This document shows, piece after piece, positions 6,580 through 14,683 of a stretch of DNA of 24,282 bases. The stretch is from an uncultured Oscillospiraceae bacterium (GTDB taxonomy: Bacteria > Bacillota_A > Clostridia > Oscillospirales > Oscillospiraceae). Under the pieces are notes generated by a model, which had not been told where the DNA came from, did no database searches, and worked only from the letters and a program-made list of their open reading frames with translations. The position numbers and the translations under genes are program-made. The stretch is from assembly GCA_944387755.1 (NCBI GenBank), contig CALXGC010000139.1, positions 1 to 24,282 of the forward strand, given 5' to 3'. Position 1 is the first letter of the stretch; every line of letters starts with the position of its first letter.

Positions 6580-6823
6580 GGATAGAGGCGCGGCGCTCAT
6601 GCGTACCGGGGGACAAGGCCAGGCAGCCGTCCCGCGGGAGAGGGTGCGCCGCCGAAGGAGCGTCTGGTCTGCCTGGACGGCGCCCCTGGGCCGCAGGAGA
6701 ACATGCTGCGGACTGTCACAGGATTTGTGGAGCGCTATCCAGAGGCCTTTTCCGGACCGCCGGTTGTCCGGGAGGGCGTTTGGTGCTGCCATGGGCGCGT
6801 CCGCGTTCATGGCATTTTTGTTT
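6580..6823 (+). promoter_or_regulatory. Lysine riboswitch (L box) with terminator
   Basis: The aptamer runs from GGATAGAGGCGCGG (6580 onward) to CTATCC (6735-6740). The terminal stem GGATAG/CTATCC encloses conserved elements seen in order: GATAGAGGCGCG, a downstream AGAGGGTGCGCCGCCGAAGGAGC block, CCTGGGCCG, and CTGTCAC plus GTGGAGCGCTATC. These match the lysine-class consensus and the order in Bacillus lysC. The expression platform contains a hairpin, TGCCATG (6787-6793) with CATGGCA (6808-6814), followed by TTTTTGTTT, so lysine should terminate transcription before the transporter. A long reading frame runs through the leader but has no ribosome site and is not coding. Confidence 0.88.
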
Positions 6824-6886
6824 GCGCAGAGCCGGACGGTGCGGATCCGGAAAAATTTTAAGGGATATAAAAATGGAGGGAAAAAC

Positions 6887-8527
6887 ATGAGAAAAACAAG
6901 AACCTGGCTGCTGCTGGCCGTTATGATTTTGACGGTGACGGCGCTGGCCACGAGCGTCTTTGCGGCGGGGGAGGAGGCCGGGTACGTCAGCCCCTTCTAT
7001 GCCACGCCTCTGGCGCTGCTGCCGCCGGTGGTGGCCATCGGGCTGGCGCTGATTACCAAAGAGGTGTACTCCTCTCTGTTTATTGGAATTCTGGTGGGCG
7101 GACTGCTCTACTCCGGGTTCCAGTTTGAGGGGACCGTGCTGCACGTGTTTGAGGACGGCATTGTCTCGGTGCTGTCCGACTCTTACAACGTGGGCATTAT
7201 CATCTTCCTGGTGATTCTGGGCGCCATGGTGTGCCTGATGAATAAGGCGGGGGGCTCCGCTGCCTTCGGCCGCTGGGCAGCGCAGAACATCAAGAGCCGG
7301 GTGGGGGCGCAGCTCGCCGCCGTGGTTCTGGGCGTGCTGATCTTTATTGACGACTACTTCAACTGCCTCACTGTGGGCTCGGTGATGCGCCCCATTACCG
7401 ACAAGCACAATGTGTCCAGAGTGAAGCTGGCCTACATCATTGACGCCACCGCCGCCCCGGTGTGCATCATCGCCCCCATCAGCTCCTGGGCGGCTGCGGT
7501 CTCCAGCTATGTGCCCGACGGACAGGGGCTGCGGGTGTTCATTCAGGCCATTCCCTATAACTTCTACGCCCTGTTTACCATTGTGATGATGATTGCCATG
7601 GTGCTGATGAAGGTGGAGTTCGGCCCCATGCTCAAATTTGAGCGCAACGCCGTTCAGACCGGGGACCTGTTCTCCGGCTCCAACCCCTACGCCGGCCTGC
7701 TGGAGGACGACCCGGACGACACCAAGGGCAAGGTCATTGATCTGGTGCTGCCCATTGTGGTGCTGATTGTGGCCTGCGTCATTGGAATGCTCTACTCCGG
7801 CTCCTTCTTTGACGGCTCCAGTGAGAACTATCTGAATATCCCCGCCGCCTTCTCCAACTCGGACGCCTCCATCGGCCTGATGCTGGGCTCCTCCTTCGGC
7901 CTGCTGTTTGCCCTGGTGTTCTACTGGGGCCGGAAGGCCATGACCTTCCGGCAGATGATGGAGTGCATTCCGGAGGGCTTCAAGGCCATGGTGCCCGCCA
8001 TCCTGATTCTGACGTTTGCCTGGTCCCTGAAGGCCATGACCGACTCCCTGGGCGCCACGCCCTTCGTGGAGTACTTTGTGGACACCTATGCCCGGAACGT
8101 GCAGTTCTTCCTGCCCGCCATTGTGTTCGCCATCGGCTGCCTGCTGGCCTTTGCCACCGGCACCTCCTGGGGTACCTTCGGCATTCTGATTCCCATCACC
8201 ATGGCCATCTTCCCCCTGGACAACCCCCTGGGCATCATCTGCATCTCCGCCAGCATGGCCGGCGCGGTGTGCGGCGACCACTGCTCCCCCATCTCGGACA
8301 CGACGATTATGGCCTCCGCGGGGGCCCAGTGCGACCATGTGAATCATGTGTCCACCCAGCTGCCCTACGCCATCATGTGCGCGGTGATCTCGTTTATCTC
8401 CTATGTGGCGGCCGGCCTGCTGGTCCACTTCGGCGCGCCGGGCATTCTTGCGCTGCCCTTCGGCCTGATTGTGCTGCTGGTCACGCTTGCCGTTCTGAGG
8501 CGGATGGGAGACGACGTGACGAAATAA
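6887..8527 (+). CDS. NhaC-family transporter under lysine riboswitch control (probable lysine transporter)
   Basis: A 546-residue polytopic membrane protein. It starts at ATG 6887 behind TGGAGGG (6874-6880); longer upstream starts fall inside the riboswitch. The N-terminus (residues 1-27) is hydrophobic and may be a cleaved signal or a first membrane helix. NhaC/COG1757 signatures include LIFIDDYFNCLTVGSVMRP, IIDATAAPVCIIAPISSWAA, ATGTSWGTFGILIPI and SAMAGAVCGDHCSPISDTT-like text near residues 455-475. NhaC homologues are usually annotated as Na+/H+ antiporters. Members preceded by L boxes (LysW) are proposed lysine transporters, and lysine-dependent repression here favours uptake. A strong terminator follows directly, so it is monocistronic. 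Confidence 0.9.
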   Translation: MRKTRTWLLLAVMILTVTALATSVFAAGEEAGYVSPFYATPLALLPPVVAIGLALITKEVYSSLFIGILVGGLLYSGFQFEGTVLHVFEDGIVSVLSDSYNVGIIIFLVILGAMVCLMNKAGGSAAFGRWAAQNIKSRVGAQLAAVVLGVLIFIDDYFNCLTVGSVMRPITDKHNVSRVKLAYIIDATAAPVCIIAPISSWAAAVSSYVPDGQGLRVFIQAIPYNFYALFTIVMMIAMVLMKVEFGPMLKFERNAVQTGDLFSGSNPYAGLLEDDPDDTKGKVIDLVLPIVVLIVACVIGMLYSGSFFDGSSENYLNIPAAFSNSDASIGLMLGSSFGLLFALVFYWGRKAMTFRQMMECIPEGFKAMVPAILILTFAWSLKAMTDSLGATPFVEYFVDTYARNVQFFLPAIVFAIGCLLAFATGTSWGTFGILIPITMAIFPLDNPLGIICISASMAGAVCGDHCSPISDTTIMASAGAQCDHVNHVSTQLPYAIMCAVISFISYVAAGLLVHFGAPGILALPFGLIVLLVTLAVLRRMGDDVTK

Positions 8528-8528
8528 A

Positions 8529-8567
8529 AAATGCGCCGGGCAGTCAGCCGCCCGGCGCATTTCTGTT
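8529..8567 (+). terminator. Terminator of the lysine-regulated transporter
   Basis: A 13-bp perfect stem, AAATGCGCCGGGC (8529-8541) and GCCCGGCGCATTT (8550-8562), is followed by CTGTTT. It begins two bases past the stop codon. Confidence 0.88.
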
Positions 8568-8619
8568 TCAGCTTTTTCCGTAATACAGTAAAAAACAGAT
8601 AAAAAGATGAAATATTGTA

Positions 8620-8648
8620 TTGTTTTACGGAGCCGGGTGCTGTAAACT
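8620..8648 (+). promoter_or_regulatory. Promoter of the 54-residue gene
   Basis: TTGTTT (8620-8625) and TAAACT (8643-8648) have a 17-base spacer, in an AT-rich patch that contrasts with the surroundings. It may also drive the large three-gene operon that follows. Confidence 0.6.
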
Positions 8649-8681
8649 AAAGAAGAGCACCGAACAGAAAGGAGGCGCGCT

Positions 8682-8846
8682 ATGGGCAAGTACGACGAGA
8701 ACGAGGACCTGCGCCAGGAGCTGCTGTCCAATGTGTATGCCGGGGCGTTTTCCGGTCTGGGGGCCATGCTGCTGGACGAGGACCGCATCCGCAAGGCGGA
8801 TTCGGAGGAGCTGAAGCAGATCGCCAGACAGTACGGCTACCGCTGA
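8682..8846 (+). CDS. Small acidic hypothetical protein (54 aa)
   Basis: ATG 8682 follows AAAGGAGG at ideal spacing and a recognisable promoter. The product begins MGKYDENEDLRQELLSNV, and the middle YAGAFSGLGAMLLDEDRI plus the helical tail ADSEELKQIARQYGYR give it a compact, conserved look. There is no signal peptide. I recognise no named family. It ends 73 bases before the alpha-CTD/sigma-like gene; the intervening palindrome leaves it open whether the two are cotranscribed. Confidence 0.75.
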   Translation: MGKYDENEDLRQELLSNVYAGAFSGLGAMLLDEDRIRKADSEELKQIARQYGYR

Positions 8847-8870
8847 GCAGCCGCGAATCCACGGGAGAAA

Positions 8871-8896
8871 GGCCGCCGGAGAGCTCTCCGGCGGCC
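8871..8896. repeat. Perfect 26-bp palindrome upstream of the three-gene operon
   Basis: The half-site GGCCGCCGGAGAG is followed directly by its exact reverse complement with no spacer. As RNA it would form a hairpin; without a T-run it is a weak terminator candidate. As DNA it could be a binding site for one of the operon's own DNA-binding proteins (inference). Confidence 0.8.
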
Positions 8897-8898
8897 TC

Positions 8899-8913
8899 TC
8901 CCCGCAAAGGGGA
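8899..8913 (+). promoter_or_regulatory. Small hairpin covering the ribosome site of the first operon gene
   Basis: TCCCC (8899-8903) and GGGGA (8909-8913) enclose GCAAA. The right arm is the only purine-rich ribosome-site candidate ahead of ATG 8920, so the hairpin could restrain translation. Confidence 0.5.
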
Positions 8914-8919
8914 AGAATT

Positions 8920-11574
8920 ATGACCTATATTCTCAGAGAGGACGGAATTGAGCGCCTCTCTTTTTCCACGCGGACCTATAACTGCCTGCGGCGGGCGGGC
9001 GTTGAGACGGTGGGCCAGCTTCTGGACTTCCCGCCGGAGCGCTGGCCGGAGGTCCACAGCCTGGGCCAGAAGAGCCGGCAGGAGATTGTCCAGCGGGTGG
9101 ACCAGCTCCGGAGCGGCGGAGGCCCCTATGTCCTCACAGACGTCCGGCCGGAGGCGGGACAGCCCCGGCGTCCGGAGCCGGAGCGCTTTAGCCTGCCGGT
9201 TGAGCGCCTGGGCCTGTCTCCCAGGGCGGTCAACTGCCTGAAGGGGGCGGAGATCCACACCCTGCGGGAACTGATGGGGGAGACGGAGCGGTCCCTGAAG
9301 CAGATTCCCCGCATGGGGACGAAGACCCTCCAGGAGGTGCTGGACAAGCTGGAGGAGCTGGCCTGGGAGTGGAGGACGGACGCCCAGAGCTCCGGAGACG
9401 CCAGAGCGGAGCGGCTGGGCCGGCTGGCAGAGGAATTTGCCCAGTTTCTCCCCATATCCAGGGGGGAGCTGCTGCGGATGGCCGCGGCCTGTCAGGAGGC
9501 GTGCCCGGAGGGGAACGCCTGCGCGGTGGCGGAGCAGCTCTACCGGCAGGACGCTGTCCGGACGGCGGCCCGGAAGGCGCTGACGGAGCTGCTGGAGAAG
9601 CGGCAGGAGGGCATGAGCCGCGCCGCCCTGCTGGCGGCGCTCCCCGGAAGGCCCGGCCCGGAGGTGCTGGACGGCCTGCTGGAGGAGCTGCTCCGCCGGG
9701 AGGCGGTCTCCTGCCAGGGAGAACTGGTCACGCGCCGGTATCCCACCGCCCTGGAGTTTGTCCAGACGCTCTCCAACCAGCGGGAGCGGGACATGCTTCT
9801 GGCGCGCCTGGAGGGCGAGACCCTGGAGAGCGTGGGGCAGCGCTACCATGTGACGCGGGAGCGGGTGCGTCAGATTACGGCGCGGGCCCTGGAGCACCGG
9901 CCCCGCCTGCGGGAGGACCGGTACCGGGATATGTTCGACCGCTATGAGTTTACCAGGGAGGATTTTTTCCTGTCCTTTGACGAGCCGCCGGAGACCTATG
10001 AGTATCTGGAGATGCTCCGGCCCCGGCGGGAGCGGCGGCCTCTGGCGGAGCTGCTGGAGGATGAGTCTGTCTCCGTGGCGGACCGGCGCAGGGTGGAGCG
10101 GGCGGTCTATAAGCGCTTTGTCACCCTGGACGGGGCGCGGGTGGAGAGAAGCCGCCCGGCTCTGGCCCGGTATGTGGTGCAGACCCGCTGCCAGGAGATG
10201 ACCACCATGGACGAATTTATGCAGCGCTACCGGGAACTGCTGGAGTCCATCGGCCTGGAGGGGGAGGCCTCCCTGACCATTGACGCCCGTACCTATGAGA
10301 ACAAGCTGAGCGCCTGCGGCTATGTGCTGTGGAGCCAGTGGCACCGCTTCCGCTACTACCCCATCCGGCAGCGGGAGTACGGCCCCCTGCTGGAGGAGCT
10401 GGAGCTGGAGCAGTATGAGGACCTGGAGATCTCCGCCCGGAAGCTGTTTCGGGACTCCCCGGCGCTGATGGAGGAGTACGACGTCCGGGACGAGTATGAG
10501 CTGCACAACCTGCTGAAAAAAATCTGGCCGGAGTCCGGGCGGAGCGGCCGGGTTCAGTTCAAAAAAATGCCGACCATCGAGATTGGAACGCCGGACCGGG
10601 ACCAGCAGGTGAAGGACCTGCTGCTGGAGTACGCCCCCATCTCCAACACGGAGCTGGCCCAGCGGTATGAGGAGCGCTATGGGGCCCGCAGCGCCACCGT
10701 ACTGGCCAACTACTTCTCCTGCATCGACCGGTATCTGTACAACGGCGTGTACCGCATCGACCGGCCCCACCTGGCTCCGGAGCAGCGGGAGCGGCTGCTC
10801 CAGGTGCTGGACGGAGATTTTTACCGCTTCGCGGAGCTGCGCCGCATCTATCAGCGGGAGTTTCCCGGCGAGAAGCTGGAGCAGCTGAACGCCTACACTC
10901 TGAAGGACCTGGGGTTTCACGTCTACGGGGACTATGTGGTCGGCGGCCGCTTCTCCGGGGCGGCGGACTACTTCCGCTCTGTGCTGCTGGGGGATGGAAT
11001 CTCCGACCTGCGGGAGATGGGGAAGCGGCTGGCCGGCCTCCCCAGCTACGCCGCGCTGCTGATGAAGATGAAGGGGGCGCGGGAGATTGTGGAGTTCTCC
11101 CCCAACCAGTACATCTCTCAGGCGCGGCTTCAGGAGGGGGGCGTTGCCCCGGAGGATTTGGAGGGCTTCTGCGCCGCCGTCCGGCGGCAGGTGAAGCCGG
11201 GAGAGTACTTTACCGTCGCCTCCCTCCGGCGGGAGGGCTTTACAGACCCCCTGGAGGACACCGGATTTGACGACTGGTTCTATGGCTCTCTGCTGGCGGA
11301 GGACCGGGACCGCTTCTCCTGCCGCCGGATGGGGGGGACGCGGGTGTTTTTCTGCGGGAAAAAAGAGGTCTACCTGATCGACTTTTTGCGCTGGGTTGTG
11401 GAACCGGAGGGCCACTGGGACCTGTATGACCTGAAGGAATACCTGGAGGAGCACTACGGCGTGGCGCTGCCCACAGAGAAAATTATAGAGAACGTCCGGG
11501 AATCCGACCTCTACTACGACTCCATCATGGAGGCGGTCTACCTGGACTACGACACCTATTTTGAGGAGATTTGA
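8920..11574 (+). CDS. Tandem alpha-CTD / sigma region-4-like protein, first gene of putative three-gene system
   Basis: An 884-residue protein. Residues about 9-64 (ERLSFSTRTYNCLRRAG, VGQLLDFPPERW, LGQKSRQEI) and 90-147 (VERLGLSPRAVNCLKGAE, MGTKTLQEVLDKL) both match the helix-hairpin-helix fold of the RNA polymerase alpha C-terminal domain. Residues about 286-330 resemble sigma-70 region 4, with a recognition helix VTRERVRQITARALEH almost identical to RpoD region 4.2. The rest, about 550 residues, is charged and helical with no family I recognise; it contains repeated winged-helix-like segments (for example PISNTELAQRYEERYG). No catalytic motif is evident. The gene has Arg/Glu-rich, GC-rich codons like its neighbours and is followed by a ParB-like gene two bases later, so the products probably work together. 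It may bind promoter or polymerase targets and recruit the partners; function is unproven. Confidence 0.85.
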   Translation: MTYILREDGIERLSFSTRTYNCLRRAGVETVGQLLDFPPERWPEVHSLGQKSRQEIVQRVDQLRSGGGPYVLTDVRPEAGQPRRPEPERFSLPVERLGLSPRAVNCLKGAEIHTLRELMGETERSLKQIPRMGTKTLQEVLDKLEELAWEWRTDAQSSGDARAERLGRLAEEFAQFLPISRGELLRMAAACQEACPEGNACAVAEQLYRQDAVRTAARKALTELLEKRQEGMSRAALLAALPGRPGPEVLDGLLEELLRREAVSCQGELVTRRYPTALEFVQTLSNQRERDMLLARLEGETLESVGQRYHVTRERVRQITARALEHRPRLREDRYRDMFDRYEFTREDFFLSFDEPPETYEYLEMLRPRRERRPLAELLEDESVSVADRRRVERAVYKRFVTLDGARVERSRPALARYVVQTRCQEMTTMDEFMQRYRELLESIGLEGEASLTIDARTYENKLSACGYVLWSQWHRFRYYPIRQREYGPLLEELELEQYEDLEISARKLFRDSPALMEEYDVRDEYELHNLLKKIWPESGRSGRVQFKKMPTIEIGTPDRDQQVKDLLLEYAPISNTELAQRYEERYGARSATVLANYFSCIDRYLYNGVYRIDRPHLAPEQRERLLQVLDGDFYRFAELRRIYQREFPGEKLEQLNAYTLKDLGFHVYGDYVVGGRFSGAADYFRSVLLGDGISDLREMGKRLAGLPSYAALLMKMKGAREIVEFSPNQYISQARLQEGGVAPEDLEGFCAAVRRQVKPGEYFTVASLRREGFTDPLEDTGFDDWFYGSLLAEDRDRFSCRRMGGTRVFFCGKKEVYLIDFLRWVVEPEGHWDLYDLKEYLEEHYGVALPTEKIIENVRESDLYYDSIMEAVYLDYDTYFEEI

Positions 11575-11576
11575 CC

Positions 11577-12788
11577 ATGAATTTATTGCAGGACGGCGTG
11601 GCGCAGCACGCTGTGATTCCCACCAGTCTGACCCGAAAGCTGACCATCGACGGCATCACAGAGGCCTATCCAGTCTATAAAATCCGTCTGGACTGGCTGT
11701 ACTACAACGACCAGAACGACCGCATCGCCACCTGGATCAGCCAGTACCGCTCCCAGCACGGCGGGCAGGCCCCGGACCCGGAGGACCGGGAGGCCTATAA
11801 CACCGTCATTGAGCGCTTTATTGTGGAGAGCAACCCGGAGGCCCTGCGGAAGACCCGCGCCAACATCAAGCTGGTGGACCAGCGGGAGCCCGGCGTGGCG
11901 CTCAACGACGGCCGGATCATCGACGGCAACCGCCGCTTCACCTGCCTGCGGGAGCTGGCGCCCTCCAGCCCGCGCTTTCAATTCTTCGAGGCGGTGATTC
12001 TGGACCGGAGCCTGGAGACCAGCGCCAAGGAGATCAAGCTGCTGGAGCTGTCCATCCAGCACGGCGAGGAGAGCAAGGTGGACTACGACCCCATCGACCG
12101 GCTGGTGGGCCTCTATCAGGACATCCTGAAGACCCATCTTCTCACCGTGGAGGAGTACGCCCGGAGCACCAACGAGACGGAGCGGGACGTGAAGAACCGC
12201 CTGGAGCTGGCCCAGCTTCTGGCGGAGTTTTTGGAGTTTATCAACGCCCCGGAGCAGTTCTACATCGCCCGGGATCTGCAGATTTACTACCCCCTGGACG
12301 AGCTGCAGAAGCTGCTGCGCAAGTGCCGCACCGAGGACGAGCGGGAGGATTTGAAGAACAGCGTGTTCGTCAACATCCTCATGGAGCCCACCGGGGATAT
12401 GACCCGGTTCGTGCGGGAGTTTAAGAAAATTATGGGCAGCGAGTACCAGGAGGAGTTTCTGGCCGAGCAGAAGGAGATTGCGGAAAAGGTGCTGGACCGC
12501 CTGCCCCAGACGGGGGAGATGAGCGCCAAGGTAATCCGGGAGCAGGTCCGCACGGACGAGGAGAGCCGGGAGGCGCTGGACCGCTCCAGGGACAGATACC
12601 TGACCCGCACCAAAAAGACGGAGACCCGCAACCGTCCCATCCAGATGGCGGAGAAGGCCACCGACTGTCTGGAGAGCATCGACCAGAATATTCTGAAAAA
12701 GCTCAGCGACAGCGAGCTGCGGCGGATGCACCGGCAGCTGGCCCTGCTGGAGCAGCGTCTGGCGGACATCAAGGCCAGCCTGCCCTGA
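11577..12788 (+). CDS. ParB-like protein, second gene of putative three-gene system
   Basis: A 403-residue protein. ATG 11577 is chosen because GAGGAG (11563-11568) lies eight bases upstream; a TTG at 11571 is too close. A ParB/sulfiredoxin-fold N-terminal domain is suggested by VALNDGRIIDGNRRFTCLRE: D116-G-N-R-R120 corresponds to the GxRR nucleotide-binding box of ParB. The following helical part (LLTVEEYARSTNETERDVKNRLELAQLL) resembles the ParB HTH region. The C-terminal third is helical and charged (ARSTNE to LAQLL, then KKTETRNRPIQMAEKATD), perhaps a coiled-coil partner-binding region. ParB-type domains are CTP-dependent clamps or nuclease-like; which applies here is unknown. It is coupled to the upstream gene (two-base gap) and lies 18 bases ahead of the helicase gene. 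No ParA gene is present, so chromosome segregation is unlikely. Confidence 0.78.
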   Translation: MNLLQDGVAQHAVIPTSLTRKLTIDGITEAYPVYKIRLDWLYYNDQNDRIATWISQYRSQHGGQAPDPEDREAYNTVIERFIVESNPEALRKTRANIKLVDQREPGVALNDGRIIDGNRRFTCLRELAPSSPRFQFFEAVILDRSLETSAKEIKLLELSIQHGEESKVDYDPIDRLVGLYQDILKTHLLTVEEYARSTNETERDVKNRLELAQLLAEFLEFINAPEQFYIARDLQIYYPLDELQKLLRKCRTEDEREDLKNSVFVNILMEPTGDMTRFVREFKKIMGSEYQEEFLAEQKEIAEKVLDRLPQTGEMSAKVIREQVRTDEESREALDRSRDRYLTRTKKTETRNRPIQMAEKATDCLESIDQNILKKLSDSELRRMHRQLALLEQRLADIKASLP

Positions 12789-12806
12789 GTTCCGGGAGGG
12801 GCGGTT

Positions 12807-14678
12807 ATGGACGGATGGACGCTGGACTATGACGGCAGGCTCCGCCTCCGAATGCCGCCGGAGGCGGGGGAGGCGGTGCGCGCCGGAAGCTTTTATAAGC
12901 TCTCCCTCCGGCGCTATATGGATGGATACGCGGACGGAGTGTTCTCCGGCAGGGCGTCTTTGACCTATCTGGACTTCAAGCGGGTGCTGGAGCTGTGCCG
13001 CCGGGAGTGCGGCAGGCGGGGCGTCCCATTTACCGCCGCACCGGCTCTGGAGGCGTATATCGCCGGGCGGGAAAACCGCCTGGAGATCCGCGCCCGTCTG
13101 GGCCTGGAGATCAAAAACCAGGACCCGAAGCTTCAGGAGCGGTTTCAGGCCTACCGCGGCGCGGTGGACAGGGCCATGGTCCGTCCTCTGCGGGAGCGGC
13201 AGATGTGGGACTCCTTCTTCCTGTGCTGGATGCGCCGGGCGGCCAATTTCTCCGTGCCGGGGGCGGGCAAGACCGCCGCGGCGCTGGGCATGTACGCCTA
13301 TCTGAAGGGGGCGGGCAAGGTAAAGCGGATGATTGTGGTCTGTCCCAAGAGCGCCTTCGGCTCCTGGATAGACGAATTTTCCGCCTCCTTCGGGGAGCGG
13401 GAGCCCCTCCGGCTGCTGAATCTCCACGGCCCCCGGTACGGGACCGCCGCCGCCCGCCGGGCGGCGCTGCGGTACGACGGCGGACGGGCCAATTTGATTC
13501 TGGTCAACTATGAGCTGGCGGGCAGCCTGCTGGAGGACCTGATTCCCCTGGCGCAGTCCCAGGCGATGCTGATCTTCGACGAGGTGCACAAGGTCAAGCG
13601 GGTGAACGGGGAGTACGCCGCCGCCGCCCTGGCGCTGGCCAGAGCGGCGGGATACGTCACCGCCATGACGGGTACGCCCATCCCCAACACCTATCTGGAC
13701 CTGTACAACCTGCTGCACATCCTGTTCCCCGACGAGTATGAGGAATTTTTCGGCTTCTCCATCCCCGTCCTCCGGGATCCCACCCCCCTGGAGCGGGAGC
13801 AGATCAACCGGAAGCTCCAGCCCTTCTTCTGCCGGACCACCAAGGAGCAGCTCGCCGTACCCGCCGCCAATCCGGACGCGCTGCTGGCCTGTCCGGCCAG
13901 CGAGCGGGAGAACCGCCTGCTGCGCCTGCTGGAGATGCGGTACCGCCGGAACCGCCTGCCCCTGTTCCTGCGGATTTTGCAGCTGGAGACCGACCCGAAG
14001 CTGCTGCTCCAAAAGCTGGACCTGGGGGAGTTCCGGTGGCTGCTGGACGACCAGGCCCCCGCCGGGGAGATCGACTTTGCCGACTACAGCCAGGAGGTCC
14101 GGCAGCTCATCCTGGACAGTCCGCCCTCCACAAAATTCCTCCGGTGCGTGGAACAGGTGCTCTCGTTGACCCGCCGGGGGAGGACGGCCGTTGTCTGGTG
14201 CGTTTTCCTGGACTCCATCCGCAGTCTGGCCGCCGCCCTGGAGGCGCGGGGCGTCTGCGTCCGCTGCATTTACGGCGCGGTGCCTCTGGAGGAGCGGCAG
14301 CAGATTCTCACAGCCTTCCGCTCCGGCCAGGTTCAGGTCCTGATTACCAATCCCCACACCCTGGCGGAGTCTGTCTCCCTGCACAGCGTCTGCCACGACG
14401 CGGTCTATTACGAGTACAGCTATAATCTGGTCCACCTCCTCCAGTCCAAGGACCGGATTCACCGCCTGGGCCTTCCGCCGGGGCAGTACACCCAGTATAC
14501 CTACCTCCAGGTGGAGTATTGGACAGAAAACGGTCCCTGGTCCATGGAGGGCCAGGTATACCGGCGGCTGCGGGAGAAGGAACAGACCATGCGCAGCGCC
14601 ATCGACCGGCAGGTCCTGGAGGTTCAGCCCACCAGTCAGGAGGACCTGGAGGTCATCTTTGGGGACCTCCGCCCGTAA
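12807..14678 (+). CDS. SNF2-like DEAD/DEAH helicase, third gene of putative three-gene system
   Basis: A 623-residue two-lobed superfamily-2 ATPase. Motif I is PGAGKT (residues 151-156), Ia lies in MIVVCPKSAFGSWIDEF, motif II is DEVH (258-261), and motif III is TGTP (288-291). The second lobe has RTAVVWCVFLDSIRSLAAAL (motif IV), VLITNPHTLAESVSLH (motif V) and SKDRIHRLG with R550 and R553 (motif VI). The order and the PKSAFGSW and RIHRLG sequences place it among SNF2-like translocases rather than DEAD RNA helicases. The N-terminal 130 residues are unassigned. GGGAGGGG precedes ATG 12807. It should use ATP to move on double-stranded DNA and remodel or sense protein-DNA complexes; pairing with a ParB-like and a polymerase-like protein is unusual. 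Confidence 0.85.
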   Translation: MDGWTLDYDGRLRLRMPPEAGEAVRAGSFYKLSLRRYMDGYADGVFSGRASLTYLDFKRVLELCRRECGRRGVPFTAAPALEAYIAGRENRLEIRARLGLEIKNQDPKLQERFQAYRGAVDRAMVRPLRERQMWDSFFLCWMRRAANFSVPGAGKTAAALGMYAYLKGAGKVKRMIVVCPKSAFGSWIDEFSASFGEREPLRLLNLHGPRYGTAAARRAALRYDGGRANLILVNYELAGSLLEDLIPLAQSQAMLIFDEVHKVKRVNGEYAAAALALARAAGYVTAMTGTPIPNTYLDLYNLLHILFPDEYEEFFGFSIPVLRDPTPLEREQINRKLQPFFCRTTKEQLAVPAANPDALLACPASERENRLLRLLEMRYRRNRLPLFLRILQLETDPKLLLQKLDLGEFRWLLDDQAPAGEIDFADYSQEVRQLILDSPPSTKFLRCVEQVLSLTRRGRTAVVWCVFLDSIRSLAAALEARGVCVRCIYGAVPLEERQQILTAFRSGQVQVLITNPHTLAESVSLHSVCHDAVYYEYSYNLVHLLQSKDRIHRLGLPPGQYTQYTYLQVEYWTENGPWSMEGQVYRRLREKEQTMRSAIDRQVLEVQPTSQEDLEVIFGDLRP

Positions 14679-14683
14679 AAATA

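Noticed and set aside
6599..6886. N-terminal extension of the NhaC-family protein
   Set aside because: These bases form the lysine riboswitch and its terminator; the ribosome site supports ATG 6887.
6716..8794. 692-codon minus-strand frame opposite the NhaC-family gene
   Set aside because: His/Gln/Gly-rich shadow with no motifs; it runs through a riboswitch and a terminator.
8682..8846. Antitoxin of a toxin-antitoxin pair with the downstream gene
   Set aside because: There is no toxin-like partner of matching size and no DNA-binding motif in the 54-residue protein.
8871..8896. Palindrome as a canonical parS site for the ParB-like protein
   Set aside because: It does not resemble the TGTTTCACGTGAAACA parS consensus; only a generic binding-site idea is kept.
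8680..11454. Very long open frame on the minus strand (924 codons) opposite the first operon gene
   Set aside because: It is the mirror of a GC-rich coding frame, low-complexity in Pro/Gln/Leu/His, without a ribosome site or family motif; the plus-strand protein has clear domains.
11583..14462. 959-codon minus-strand frame opposite the ParB-like and helicase genes
   Set aside because: Same shadow pattern of GC-rich codon bias; it crosses two well-supported plus-strand genes.
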